Origin: Streptomyces longhuiensis
Lineage (GTDB): Bacteria > Actinomycetota > Actinomycetes > Streptomycetales > Streptomycetaceae
DNA: 64,000 bases
NCBI RefSeq assembly: GCF_020616555.1
Contig: NZ_CP085173.1
Span: 4,852,001 to 4,916,000 of the forward strand
Direction: 5' to 3'
A program made the translations under genes and the position numbers. How positions within the stretch are numbered: position 1 is the stretch's first letter; every line of letters begins with the position of its first letter. The notes below the pieces were generated by a model. It saw nothing but the letters and a program-made list of their open reading frames with translations, did not search any database and was not told where the DNA came from. Shown one piece after another: positions 30,890 to 39,316 of this stretch.

Positions 30890-32398
30890 CTACGCCGCGG
30901 CCTTCACCGCTGAGCCTGCCCGCTCCGCCCTCCTGAGCAACGCCGCGGCGAGGAGGCCGCCCACGAGCACGGCGACCGCGCCGACCAGCTGGCTGGTCTC
31001 CAGGCCCGAGGAGAACGCGTCGGCGATCCGCTCCCGCTCCGCCCCCGACTTCGCCGCGGCGAGCGCCGCCGGGAGCGAGGCCGCGGAGACGGATACGAGC
31101 GCGGCGAACCGGGAGTTCAGCACGGCGCCGAGGACGGCCACACCGAGACCGTTGCCGAACTCGGCGAGCGTGCCGTTGACTCCGGCGCCGACGCCCGCCT
31201 TCTCCGGCGGGATCGCGCTCATGATGGCGTTCGCCATGGCGGGCATGGCGACGGAGATGCCCGCGCCCATCACGACGAGGCCGAGCAGCATCCCCCCGTA
31301 CGAGTCCCCGCCGAGCAGGGCGATCGCGGCGAGGCCGGCCGCGAGGCACGACATGCCGGTGGCGATGGTCGCGGGGGTGCCGAGCTTCGGCAGGATGCGC
31401 GCGCCGACGCCGGTGAGGTTGAGGACCACGACCGTCAGGGCCATGGGCGCCGTACGCAGACCGGCCTCCAGGGCACCGTAGCCGAGCACGAACTGGAGGT
31501 GCTGGGTGAGCAGGAAGAGCGAGCCGCCCATGCCGAAGGCGACCAGGATCGCGCCGGCGACGGCCCCGGTGAACTGCTGGTTGCGGAAGAAGTGCATGTC
31601 CAGCATCGGGTACGGGATCCGCAGCTCCCAGACGACGAACGCGGCCAGGACCACGAGGCCGACCAGCGCGGAGAAGCCGACGTGCGCGGACGTCCAGCCG
31701 TGCTGCGGGCCCGAGATGATCGCGTAGACCACGCCCGTCATACCGACCGTGGACAGGAGCGCGCCGACCAGGTCGGGCCGGTCGCCGAGCGGGTTCTTGG
31801 ACTCGGGGACGAGCGCGAGGACCGCGATCAGGCCGATCACCGCGACCGGGATGTTGATCAGGAAGATCGCGCCCCACCAGAAGTGGTCGAGCATGACGCC
31901 GCCGATGAGCGGGCCCGCGGCGAAGCCGAGGGAGTTCACGGTGGCCCACAGGCCGATCGCCCGGACGCGCTCCGCGTCGTCGAAGATCTGCACGACGACG
32001 GCGAGCGTGGTGGTCATCAGGAGCGCGCCGCCGACCCCCATGCCGGCGCGCGCGGCGATCAACTGTCCGGTGGACTGGGCGAGTCCGGCGACCAGCGATC
32101 CGGCGCCGAACAGGACGAGCCCGGCCGCGAGCATCTTCTTGCGCCCGTAGCGGTCGGCCGAGCTGCCCGCGGTGAGCAGGAGACCCGACTGGACCAGCGA
32201 GTACGCGTTGATCATCCACTGGATGTCGGAGGTCGAGGCGTCCAGCTCCCGGGTGAGGGAGGGGATCGCCACGTTCAGAACGGTGTTGTCGAGCAGCACG
32301 GTGAGCTGGGCGAGGCAGATGACACCGAGGATCAGCCAGCGCTGCGGGTGGCCGCCGCCGGTGGCGGCCGTTGAGTTCTCGGCGGTCGTCGCCGTCAT
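30890..32398 (-). CDS. DHA2-type (14-TM) MFS drug exporter
   Basis: 502 residues. LDNTVLNVAIPSLTRELDAS, DIQWMINAYSLVQSGLLLTA, SADRYGRKKMLAAGLVLFGA (motif A) and NSLGFAAGPLIGGVMLDHFW (motif C) define the EmrB/QacA group of drug:H+ antiporters. Fourteen helices can be counted. Unlike the exporter at 25493 it ends normally (AERAGSAVKAAA). A GGGGAA ribosome binding site precedes ATG 32398, and the promoter carries a 14-bp inverted repeat. Operon with the TetR gene. Confidence 0.95.
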   Translation of the reverse strand: MTATTAENSTAATGGGHPQRWLILGVICLAQLTVLLDNTVLNVAIPSLTRELDASTSDIQWMINAYSLVQSGLLLTAGSSADRYGRKKMLAAGLVLFGAGSLVAGLAQSTGQLIAARAGMGVGGALLMTTTLAVVVQIFDDAERVRAIGLWATVNSLGFAAGPLIGGVMLDHFWWGAIFLINIPVAVIGLIAVLALVPESKNPLGDRPDLVGALLSTVGMTGVVYAIISGPQHGWTSAHVGFSALVGLVVLAAFVVWELRIPYPMLDMHFFRNQQFTGAVAGAILVAFGMGGSLFLLTQHLQFVLGYGALEAGLRTAPMALTVVVLNLTGVGARILPKLGTPATIATGMSCLAAGLAAIALLGGDSYGGMLLGLVVMGAGISVAMPAMANAIMSAIPPEKAGVGAGVNGTLAEFGNGLGVAVLGAVLNSRFAALVSVSAASLPAALAAAKSGAERERIADAFSSGLETSQLVGAVAVLVGGLLAAALLRRAERAGSAVKAAA

Positions 32399-32410
32399 GT
32401 CCAGATTCCC

Positions 32411-32449
32411 CTATACGGTGTACGTCGAGTGGCGTCGTACACCGTATAG
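32411..32449. promoter_or_regulatory. Large inverted repeat overlapping the exporter promoter (TetR operator)
   Basis: CTATACGGTGTACG (32411-32424) and CGTACACCGTATAG (32436-32449) are perfect 14-bp arms separated by 11 bp. Each arm has internal TA-TACGGTG-TA partial symmetry, so two dimers may bind. On the minus strand TTGGCC lies 16 bp before TATACG, which would put the -10 element inside one arm. Confidence 0.82.
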
Positions 32450-32536
32450 CCGTCTGCGTGCGGCGGCCAAGTCACTTTTCGGCGCCGGACACCCGCTAGC
32501 GTTCTCCCGCCTGAAACCTGACGAGTGAGGGGTCGG

Positions 32537-33391
32537 ATGTCCAAGCACCGCCGCACACCGCAAGTTCTGCTCGCCGCCGGACTGTTGGGGGGACTCGCCG
32601 TCGCGCCGCAAGCGCGGGCCGCCGGGGGGCCACCGCCCGTCCCGCTGCGCATCGCCACGTACAACATCCACGCCGGTTCCGGCATGGACAACGTCTTCGA
32701 TCTCGACCGCCAGGAGGCGGCGCTGCGCGCCCTGCACGCCGACGTCATCGGGCTCCAGGAGGTCGACGTCCACTGGGACGCGCGCAGCCAGAACCGGGAT
32801 CTGGCCCAGGAACTGGCCGACCGGCTCGGGATGCATGTGTCGTTCGCGCCGATCTACAGCCTCGACCCGGTCGAGGACGGGGGGCCGCGCCGCGAGTACG
32901 GGGTCGCGATCCTGTCCCGGTATCCGGTCCGGGGCGCCGTCAACCACGAGATCACCCGCCTGTCGACGCAGGACCCGAACCCGGTCCCGGCGCCCGCCCC
33001 CGGCTTCGGGGAGGTCGAGCTGAAGGTGCGTGGGGTGCCGGTCCAGGTCTTCGTGACGCACCTCGACTACCGGCCCGACCCGTCGGTACGGGCCGCGCAG
33101 GTCGCCGACACCCGCAGGATCATGGCCGGGGAACGTACGTCACCCAAGGACCGCCAGATCCTGCTCGGCGACTTCAACGCGGAGCCGGGCGCCCCCGAAC
33201 TCGCCCCGCTGTGGAAGGAGCTGACACCGGCCGACCCGGGGGCGTACACCTTCCCGGCGGCGGATCCGGTCAAGCGGATCGACTACGTCGCGGTGGGCGA
33301 GGGCGTCCGGGTACGCGACGCGGCGGTGGCCGAGACTCTCGCCTCGGACCACCGCCCGGTTGTCGCCGATCTGTCGCTGAACAGGAGTTAG
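32537..33391 (+). CDS. Secreted endonuclease/exonuclease/phosphatase (EEP) family protein
   Basis: 284 residues. Signal peptide MSKHRRTPQVLLAAGLLGGL with AVAPQARA cleavage region. EEP core: LRIATYNIHAGSGMDNVFDL, VIGLQEVDVHWD (catalytic Glu), YGVAILSRYPV, VFVTHLDYRPD, ILLGDFNAEPGAPEL (GDFN motif) and TLASDHRPVVADL (SDH motif). All catalytic residues are present. Such secreted proteins act as extracellular nucleases, phosphodiesterases or sphingomyelinase-like enzymes; the substrate is not determinable. GTGAGGGG precedes ATG 32537. Confidence 0.93.
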   Translation: MSKHRRTPQVLLAAGLLGGLAVAPQARAAGGPPPVPLRIATYNIHAGSGMDNVFDLDRQEAALRALHADVIGLQEVDVHWDARSQNRDLAQELADRLGMHVSFAPIYSLDPVEDGGPRREYGVAILSRYPVRGAVNHEITRLSTQDPNPVPAPAPGFGEVELKVRGVPVQVFVTHLDYRPDPSVRAAQVADTRRIMAGERTSPKDRQILLGDFNAEPGAPELAPLWKELTPADPGAYTFPAADPVKRIDYVAVGEGVRVRDAAVAETLASDHRPVVADLSLNRS

Positions 33392-33398
33392 GGCAGAC

Positions 33399-35627
33399 CT
33401 AGGACTTCGGCTGCGTCAGGTCGTAGAAGGTCGCGCTGCCCACGGTGACCTTCGTGTAGTTCTTCTCGACCCAGGACTGGATCTTGGAGGCGGAGCCGCT
33501 GCCGCCGCCCATCCCGCCCATGCCGCCACCGAGGAAGTAGTGGATCTTCCCGTCCTCGACGTAGCTCTTGAACTGGGCGAGCGTCGGGGACGGGTCGCTC
33601 CCGTTGAAGCCGCCGATCGCCATGACGGGCTTGCCGGTGGAGAGCTGGTAGCTCGCCGCGTTCTGCGAGCCGATGGCCGCGGCGGCCCAGGTGTAGTCGT
33701 CCGCGTTCTTCTCCACGAGGGCCTTGGCCTTGGCGCTGACCTGGGCGCCGTTGAGGAGCCCGCCCATTCCGCCGCCGCCCGCGCCACCGCGTTCACCCAT
33801 GCCTGCGCCGCCGGGCATCGTGCCGGTGCCGCCCTGCTGCTTGCCGTTGCCTGTGCCCTGGTTCTGGCCCTGGCCATTGCCCTGGCCGGGCATGCCGCCG
33901 GTCGGAGGCAGGCCCGTGCCGCCCCCCTGCTGGCCCTGCCCGCCCTGGCCGGGCGGCTGGCCCTGCTGACCCTGGCCGTTCTGCCGGCCCTGCTGGCCCT
34001 GGCCGGGCGGCTGCATTCCGCCGCGCATCCCGCCTTCGCCGCCGGGGCCACCGGGGAAGCCGCCCCGGCCGCCCATCGTGCTCGCCCCCGCAGGACCGGC
34101 CGTCACGATCGACCCGCTGTGCCCGGTGCCGAGCGTGCTGATGGTGTACGCGGTCGGCCCGGCCAGCGCGGCCACGAGGCCCACCCCGGCGGCACCGAGC
34201 GCCAGTTGACGGTTCAGCCGGCCCGCGACGGCGAGACCGAGGCCCGCCGCGACGCCGCCGACGAGGATCACCCAGCGCAGCCACGGCACATAGTCGGGCG
34301 TCCGGTTCAGCAGGACGTACGACCACACCGCCGTCACCGCCACCGTGACGCCGAGCGCGGCGGACGCCGTGAACCTGGCCCGCTCCTCCCACAGCACGCT
34401 CGCGCCCATGCCGACGAGCGCGGCGGCGTAGGGGGCGAGGGCCACCGTGTAGTACTGGTGGAAGATCCCGGCCATGAAGCTGAAGACGACCATGGTCATC
34501 ACCAGCGAGCCGCCCCACGCGAGGAACGCGGCGCGTGCCGTGTCGGTGCGCCGCGCCTTCCAGGTGACGACGACACCGGCGACGAGCAGCACCAGCGCGG
34601 CCGGCAGGAGCCAGGAGATCTGGCTGCCGATCTCGGAGTTGAACATCCGGTCGATGCCGGTCTCGCCCCACTGGCTGCCGCCGCCCATGCCACCGCCGCC
34701 GCCGACGCTGCCGGTCTCCTCTCCGTTGATCCGGCCGAGCCCGTTGTAGCCGAAGGTCAGCTCGAGGAACGAGTTGTTCTGGGAGCCGCCGATGTACGGG
34801 CGCGAGGACGCGGGCCACAGCTCCACGACCGCGACCCACCAGCCGCCCGCGACGACCATCGCGAGCCCGGAGAGCAGCAGCTGTCCGATCCGCTTGAGCG
34901 GCCTGCCCGGCGCGAACACCGCGTACAGGACGGCCAGCGGCGGCAGGATCAGGAACGCCTGGAGGGTCTTCGCGAGGAACGCGAGGCCGACGGCGACGCC
35001 CGCCCACACCAGCCACTTCGTCCGGCCGTTCTCCATGCCGCGCAGGACGCAGTAGACCGTGACGGTCATCAGGAGCGCCAGCAGGGCGTCCGGGTTGTTG
35101 AAGCGGAACATCAGGGCGGCGACGGGCGTGAGCGCGAACGCCGCCACGGTGAGCAGCCCGGCCGCCGCGCTGAACCGGCGCCGCACGGCCGCGTACAGGA
35201 CGCCCGCCGTCGCCACGCCCATCAGGACCTGCGGGACGAGGATCGCCCAGGAGCTGAGGCCGAAGATCCGCACCGAGAGCGCCATCGGCCACAGCGACGC
35301 CGGGGGCTTGTCGACGGTGATGGCGTTGGCCGAGTCGAGCGACCCGAAGAACATCGCCTTCCAGCTCTGGCTCCCGGCCTGCACGGCCGCGGAGTAGAAG
35401 GAGTTGGCGTAACCGGAGGCGCTCAGGTTCCACAGGTAGGCGAGCGCCACGACGAGCAGCAGGCCGAGGAACGCGGGGCGCGCCCAGCGCGGGTCCTCGG
35501 ACCGGCCGCGCCAGACCCGGGTGAGCGGGGGCTGCTTCGGGCGGCCGTGGCCCTGGCCCTGAACGGCCGGTGCGGCCGGGGGCGGTGGCAGCGCGGGTGC
35601 GTCGGCGGGGAGGTGGGGCAGGGTCAT
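33399..35627 (-). CDS. GT39-type (ArnT/PMT-like) membrane glycosyltransferase
   Basis: 742 residues. After a Pro-rich N-terminus there are about 10-12 transmembrane helices. SASGYANSFYSAAVQAGSQS, then DSANAITVDKPPASLWPMAL (GT-C acidic D..DKPP motif) and ALMFRFNNPDALLALLMTVT mark the PMT_2/GT39 family. It uses a polyprenyl-phosphate sugar as donor. A 110-residue Gly/Gln/Met-rich low-complexity stretch (about 520-620) separates the membrane part from a C-terminal soluble domain (KALVEKNADDYTWAAAAIGS through SATFYDLTQPKS), probably extracellular. The start overlaps the stop of the upstream GT2 gene by ATGA. Confidence 0.92.
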   Translation of the reverse strand: MTLPHLPADAPALPPPPAAPAVQGQGHGRPKQPPLTRVWRGRSEDPRWARPAFLGLLLVVALAYLWNLSASGYANSFYSAAVQAGSQSWKAMFFGSLDSANAITVDKPPASLWPMALSVRIFGLSSWAILVPQVLMGVATAGVLYAAVRRRFSAAAGLLTVAAFALTPVAALMFRFNNPDALLALLMTVTVYCVLRGMENGRTKWLVWAGVAVGLAFLAKTLQAFLILPPLAVLYAVFAPGRPLKRIGQLLLSGLAMVVAGGWWVAVVELWPASSRPYIGGSQNNSFLELTFGYNGLGRINGEETGSVGGGGGMGGGSQWGETGIDRMFNSEIGSQISWLLPAALVLLVAGVVVTWKARRTDTARAAFLAWGGSLVMTMVVFSFMAGIFHQYYTVALAPYAAALVGMGASVLWEERARFTASAALGVTVAVTAVWSYVLLNRTPDYVPWLRWVILVGGVAAGLGLAVAGRLNRQLALGAAGVGLVAALAGPTAYTISTLGTGHSGSIVTAGPAGASTMGGRGGFPGGPGGEGGMRGGMQPPGQGQQGRQNGQGQQGQPPGQGGQGQQGGGTGLPPTGGMPGQGNGQGQNQGTGNGKQQGGTGTMPGGAGMGERGGAGGGGMGGLLNGAQVSAKAKALVEKNADDYTWAAAAIGSQNAASYQLSTGKPVMAIGGFNGSDPSPTLAQFKSYVEDGKIHYFLGGGMGGMGGGSGSASKIQSWVEKNYTKVTVGSATFYDLTQPKS

Positions 35628-36961
35628 CGTCCGGTCCTCAGTTCGTGGTCGTACGTAGGTCGGGAGGCGTCCGGCGCACCGGGCACGGGCAGCGACGCGG
35701 GGGCGGGCGGCTCGGGGAACACCCAGGCCCGGAAGAGCAGGAAGCGCAGCACCGTCGCCGCGAGGTTGGCGGCGACGAGCACCGCGAGTTCCGTGGAGTG
35801 CGCCGGGTCCGCGGAGGCGGCGCCGAGCGCGGCGAGCGAGCCGCTGGTCAGGGCGAGCCCGATCGCGAACACGACGAGGCCCTGCGCCTGGTGGCGGACG
35901 GCCCGGTCGCGGCCGCGGACGCCGAAGGTGAGGCGCCGGTTGGCGGCCGTGTTGGCGACGGCCGACACGAGCAGGGCCAGCGCGTTGGCGACCTGCGACC
36001 CCGTGAACGTACGGAATCCGGAGTAGAGCAGCAGATAGACGAGGGTCGACAGGGCGCCGACGACGCAGAAGCCGACCAGCTGGCGGGCCAGTCCCCGGGG
36101 TACGCCCGGGACCTGGCGGTCGCGCGGGTCGTCGCCGAAGGGGCGGGCGAGCCGGTCGAGGGGGAGCGCGCCGACCGCGAGCGCCCGGCCCACGCGCCAC
36201 ACACCCTTGAGGTCGTCGGTGGCCGTCTGCACGATGTGCACCGTCGAGTCCGGGTCGTCGACCCAGTCGACCGGCACCTCGTGGATACGCAGCCCGGCCC
36301 GCTCGGCGAGGACGAGCATCTCGGTGTCGAAGAACCAGCCGCTGTCCTCGACGAGCGGCAGCAGGACCCGCGCCACATCGCGCCGGATCGCCTTGAAGCC
36401 GCACTGGGCGTCGGAGAAGCGCGCCTGGAGAGAGCCGCGCAGGATCAGGTTGTAGGCGCGGGAGATGAACTCGCGCTTCGGCCCGCGCACGACACGTGAA
36501 CTGCGCGCGAGGCGCGAGCCGATCGCCAGGTCCGAGTGGCCCGAGATGAGCGGGGCGACCAGCGGGAGCAGCGCGTTGAGGTCGGTGGACAGGTCGACGT
36601 CCATGTAGGCGAGGACGGGCGCGTCGGACGCGGACCAGACGGTGCGCAGGGCCCGCCCGCGGCCCTTCTGCTCCAGGCGGGCGTTTCGCACCTCGGGGAG
36701 CGCGGCCGCCAGGGCGGCGGCGACGTCCGGGGTCGCGTCGGTGGACGCGTTGTCCGCGATCGTGATGCGGAAGCGGTAGGGGAAGGTCCCGACGAGGTGC
36801 CGGTGCAGCCTGCGCACGCAGGGACCGAGGTCCCGCTCCTCGTTGAAGACCGGGATCACTACGTCCAGAACCGGTGCATCGCCCACGCCGGCCGGGAGGT
36901 GCTCCCGTGCCGGCAGCACCCCCAAGGAGGGGTCGGTGCCCGGAGAAGAGTCGGTTCGCAT
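35624..36961 (-). CDS. GT2 polyprenyl-phosphate glycosyltransferase with C-terminal GtrA domain
   Basis: 445 residues. Residues about 30-275 are a DPM1/GtrB-like GT-A domain: LDVVIPVFNEERDLGPCVRR, ADNASTDATPD, LAYMDVDLSTDLNALLPLVA (DXD), and QCGFKAIRRDVARVLLPLVE. Residues about 300-430 are a four-helix GtrA membrane domain (QLVGFCVVGALSTLVYLLLY through ATVLRFLLFRAWVF). It should make a polyprenyl-phosphate sugar and help flip it for the GT39 enzyme, whose gene overlaps by 4 bp. ATG 36961 lies 26 bp after the histidine kinase stop. Confidence 0.94.
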   Translation of the reverse strand: MRTDSSPGTDPSLGVLPAREHLPAGVGDAPVLDVVIPVFNEERDLGPCVRRLHRHLVGTFPYRFRITIADNASTDATPDVAAALAAALPEVRNARLEQKGRGRALRTVWSASDAPVLAYMDVDLSTDLNALLPLVAPLISGHSDLAIGSRLARSSRVVRGPKREFISRAYNLILRGSLQARFSDAQCGFKAIRRDVARVLLPLVEDSGWFFDTEMLVLAERAGLRIHEVPVDWVDDPDSTVHIVQTATDDLKGVWRVGRALAVGALPLDRLARPFGDDPRDRQVPGVPRGLARQLVGFCVVGALSTLVYLLLYSGFRTFTGSQVANALALLVSAVANTAANRRLTFGVRGRDRAVRHQAQGLVVFAIGLALTSGSLAALGAASADPAHSTELAVLVAANLAATVLRFLLFRAWVFPEPPAPASLPVPGAPDASRPTYDHELRTGR

Positions 36962-36987
36962 GACACCGACATTCGCCAACTGCCCTG

Positions 36988-38469
36988 TCAGGCCGGTGTG
37001 GTGAGACTGTGGCCTGCCTGTGAGTGCCTGACAGGTTCGCCACACGCCGGCAGATGGACGGTGAACACGGTCCGGCCGGGCACGCTGTCGACGGTCACCG
37101 CGCCGCCGTGCGCCGCCGCGACGGCCTGCACGATGGCGAGGCCGAGACCGGTCGAGCCGTGGGCCCGGGAGCGGGAGGTGTCGCCGCGGGCGAACCGCTC
37201 GAAGACGTGCGGGAGCAGCTCGGGCGGTATGCCGGGGCCGTTGTCCTGGACGTCCATGCAGACCCACGGCCCGTGCCGGTGCACGCGCGCGGTCACGGTG
37301 GTGCCCGGCGGCGTGTGCGTACGGGCGTTGGCCAGGAGGTTCACGAGCACCTGGTGGATGCGCGGCCCGTCGGCGAGCACGAGAGCGGGGTCGTCCGGCA
37401 GTTCGAGCCGCCACGCGTGGTCCTGGCCGGCCACGCGGGCATCGCTCAGCGCGTCCACGACCAGCGGCGACAGGTCGGTCGCCTCGTACGACAGGGGGCG
37501 GCCGGAGTCGAGCCGCGCGAGCAGCAGCAGGTCCTCGACGAGCCCGGTCATGCGGTGGGCCTCGGACTCGATACGGCCGAGCGCGTGCCGGGTGTCGGGC
37601 CCGGTCTCCTCACGGCCGCGCCGGGTGAGCTCGGCGTATCCGCGGATCGAGGCGAGGGGGGTACGCAGCTCATGGCTGGCGTCCGCGACGAACTGGCGCA
37701 CGCGTGTCTCGCTCTGCTGGCGGGCCTCCAGCGCTCCGTTCACATGGTCGAGCATGCGGTTGAGGGCGGCGCCGACCTGGCCGACCTCGGTGCGCGGGTC
37801 GGCCTCGGTGTCGGGGACCCGTTCGTGGAGGGCCACTTCGCCGCTGTGCAAGGGGAGTTCGGAGACCCGGGTCGCGGTGGACGCGACGCGGCGCAGGGGC
37901 CGCAGGGCCACGCCGACCATGGCGGCGCCGGCGAGCGACGCGGCGACGAGACCGGCCGCGGTGACGCTGACCTCGACGACGACGAGGGTGCTGAGCGTGT
38001 CCTGCACCTCGGTCTCGGGCAGGCCGACCATGGTGTTCCCGCCCGGCTTCGAGGAGATCCGGTAGTCGCCGAGCCCGGGCACGCCGACGCTGTGCGTCTC
38101 CCCGTCCTGCGGCACGTTCTCCAGCGCGGTGATCTGCGCGTCCGTCAGCGGGACGATCGGCTTGTCCCGGTCGGCGACACTCTTCGCGGCCTCGGTGACG
38201 CTTCCGTCGGACCCGACGAGGGCGCCGATGGTGCCCGGCCTGCTCGGACCGCCGAGAAAGCTCAGGTTCTGCGCCTGTCGCTCCGGACCGGGACCGCCCG
38301 TGGACTGGACGACGGCGCCGCGCACCTGCTTGTCGAGCTGGTCGTACAGATAGGTGTGCAGCGCGATCGTGGTCACCGTTCCGATGACCGCGCACACCAG
38401 GGCGATCAGCGCGACAGCCGTGATGACCAGCCGTTTGCGCAGGCTGCGCGGCTGCCGCCGCCCGCTCAT
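36988..38469 (-). CDS. Two-component sensor histidine kinase
   Basis: 493 residues. Two transmembrane helices (LVITAVALIALVCAVIGTVT; VEVSVTAAGLVAASLAGAAM) enclose an extracellular domain of about 130 residues. Then HAMP (LRPLRRVASTATRVSEL), DHp H-box FVADASHELRTPLASIRGYA, N-box VLVNLLANARTHTPPGTTVT, and G boxes DNGPGIPPELLPHVFERFAR and GSTGLGLAIVQAVAAAHGG. All catalytic motifs are intact. It overlaps the response regulator stop by ATGA, so they are co-translated. Confidence 0.97.
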   Translation of the reverse strand: MSGRRQPRSLRKRLVITAVALIALVCAVIGTVTTIALHTYLYDQLDKQVRGAVVQSTGGPGPERQAQNLSFLGGPSRPGTIGALVGSDGSVTEAAKSVADRDKPIVPLTDAQITALENVPQDGETHSVGVPGLGDYRISSKPGGNTMVGLPETEVQDTLSTLVVVEVSVTAAGLVAASLAGAAMVGVALRPLRRVASTATRVSELPLHSGEVALHERVPDTEADPRTEVGQVGAALNRMLDHVNGALEARQQSETRVRQFVADASHELRTPLASIRGYAELTRRGREETGPDTRHALGRIESEAHRMTGLVEDLLLLARLDSGRPLSYEATDLSPLVVDALSDARVAGQDHAWRLELPDDPALVLADGPRIHQVLVNLLANARTHTPPGTTVTARVHRHGPWVCMDVQDNGPGIPPELLPHVFERFARGDTSRSRAHGSTGLGLAIVQAVAAAHGGAVTVDSVPGRTVFTVHLPACGEPVRHSQAGHSLTTPA

Positions 38470-39215
38470 GACGCGACGGGCACAGCGGGCTTGATGAGGT
38501 ATCCGGCGCCGCGCCGCGTGTGGATCATCGGCTCGCGCCCGGCGTCGATCTTGCGGCGCAGGTACGAGATGTACAGCTCCACGACGTTGGCCTGGCCGCC
38601 GAAGTCGTAACTCCAGACGCGGTCCAGTATCTGCGCCTTGCTCAGGACCCGGCGCGGGTTGCGCATCAGGTAGCGCAGCAGCTCGAACTCGGTGGCGGTC
38701 AGATGGATGCCGTCCCCGCCTCGCGACACCTCGTGACTGTCCTCGTCGAGCGTCAGGTCACCCACGACGAGCACGGACTCGCTGCGCCGGTCGGTCGCTC
38801 CCGAGCGGCGGATGAGCCCGCGCAGCCGGGCGACGACCTCCTCCAGGCTGAACGGCTTGGTCACATAGTCGTCGCCACCGGCCGTGAGCCCGGCGATCCG
38901 GTCCTCGACGGCGTCCTTCGCGGTCAGGAACAGCACCGGGACGTCCTGGTGCTCGCGCCGCAGCCGGCCGAGCACGGACAGGCCGTCCATGTCGGGCAGC
39001 ATCATGTCGAGCACGATGGCGTCGGGCCGGAACTCGCGCGCGGTCTGCACCGCGCCCATCCCGTCCGCCGCGCTGCGGATCTGCCAGCCCTCGTAGCGCA
39101 GGGCCATGGAGAGCAGCTCGGTGATCGACTGTTCGTCGTCCACGACGAGGACCCGGACGGGGCTCCCGTCCGGCCTCAGCAGTTCGGTACGCCCCTGGGG
39201 CGAGGTCGCGGTCAT
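38466..39215 (-). CDS. OmpR/PhoB-family response regulator
   Basis: 249 residues. Receiver: VRVLVVDDEQSITELLSMAL, phospho-acceptor Asp in AIVLDMMLPDMDGLSVLGRL, Thr in VLFLTAKDAVEDR, Lys in DDYVTKPFSLEEVVARLRGL. DNA-binding winged helix: IHLTATEFELLRYLMRNPRR through VVELYISYLRRKIDAGREPM and HTRRGAGYLIKPA. ATG 39215 (MTATSPQG) is the family-like start. It heads a four-gene operon (regulator, kinase, GT2-GtrA, GT39), which suggests signal-controlled cell-surface glycosylation. Confidence 0.97.
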   Translation of the reverse strand: MTATSPQGRTELLRPDGSPVRVLVVDDEQSITELLSMALRYEGWQIRSAADGMGAVQTAREFRPDAIVLDMMLPDMDGLSVLGRLRREHQDVPVLFLTAKDAVEDRIAGLTAGGDDYVTKPFSLEEVVARLRGLIRRSGATDRRSESVLVVGDLTLDEDSHEVSRGGDGIHLTATEFELLRYLMRNPRRVLSKAQILDRVWSYDFGGQANVVELYISYLRRKIDAGREPMIHTRRGAGYLIKPAVPVAS

Positions 39216-39236
39216 GTTCCACACCTTGCGCGCCCG

Positions 39237-39300
39237 CTCTGAGAACCGGCTTTCGGCAACCTGTGAATTCCCTGAGAAACGCACAGCAGGCTCTCAGGGG
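39237..39300 (-). promoter_or_regulatory. CTGAGA repeats in the response regulator promoter
   Basis: CTGAGAA occurs at 39239 and 39272 (33 bp, three turns apart) and the inverse TCTCAG at 39292. They lie 24-82 bp upstream of the regulator start and could be its autoregulatory binding sites. No factor is assigned. Confidence 0.4.
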
Positions 39301-39316
39301 GGCGTCAGCCCGAGAG

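Noticed and set aside
29412..32219. Very long open frame on the minus strand across the repeat and MFS gene
   Set aside because: It is antisense to the oxidoreductase gene and shifted against the MFS and TetR frames; it results from the high GC content and from the 183-bp unit being a multiple of three.
33386..33406. TTAGGGCAGACCTAGG at the end of the EEP gene, resembling an iron box
   Set aside because: Only one half fits the consensus, it lies between convergent gene ends, and no promoter follows it.
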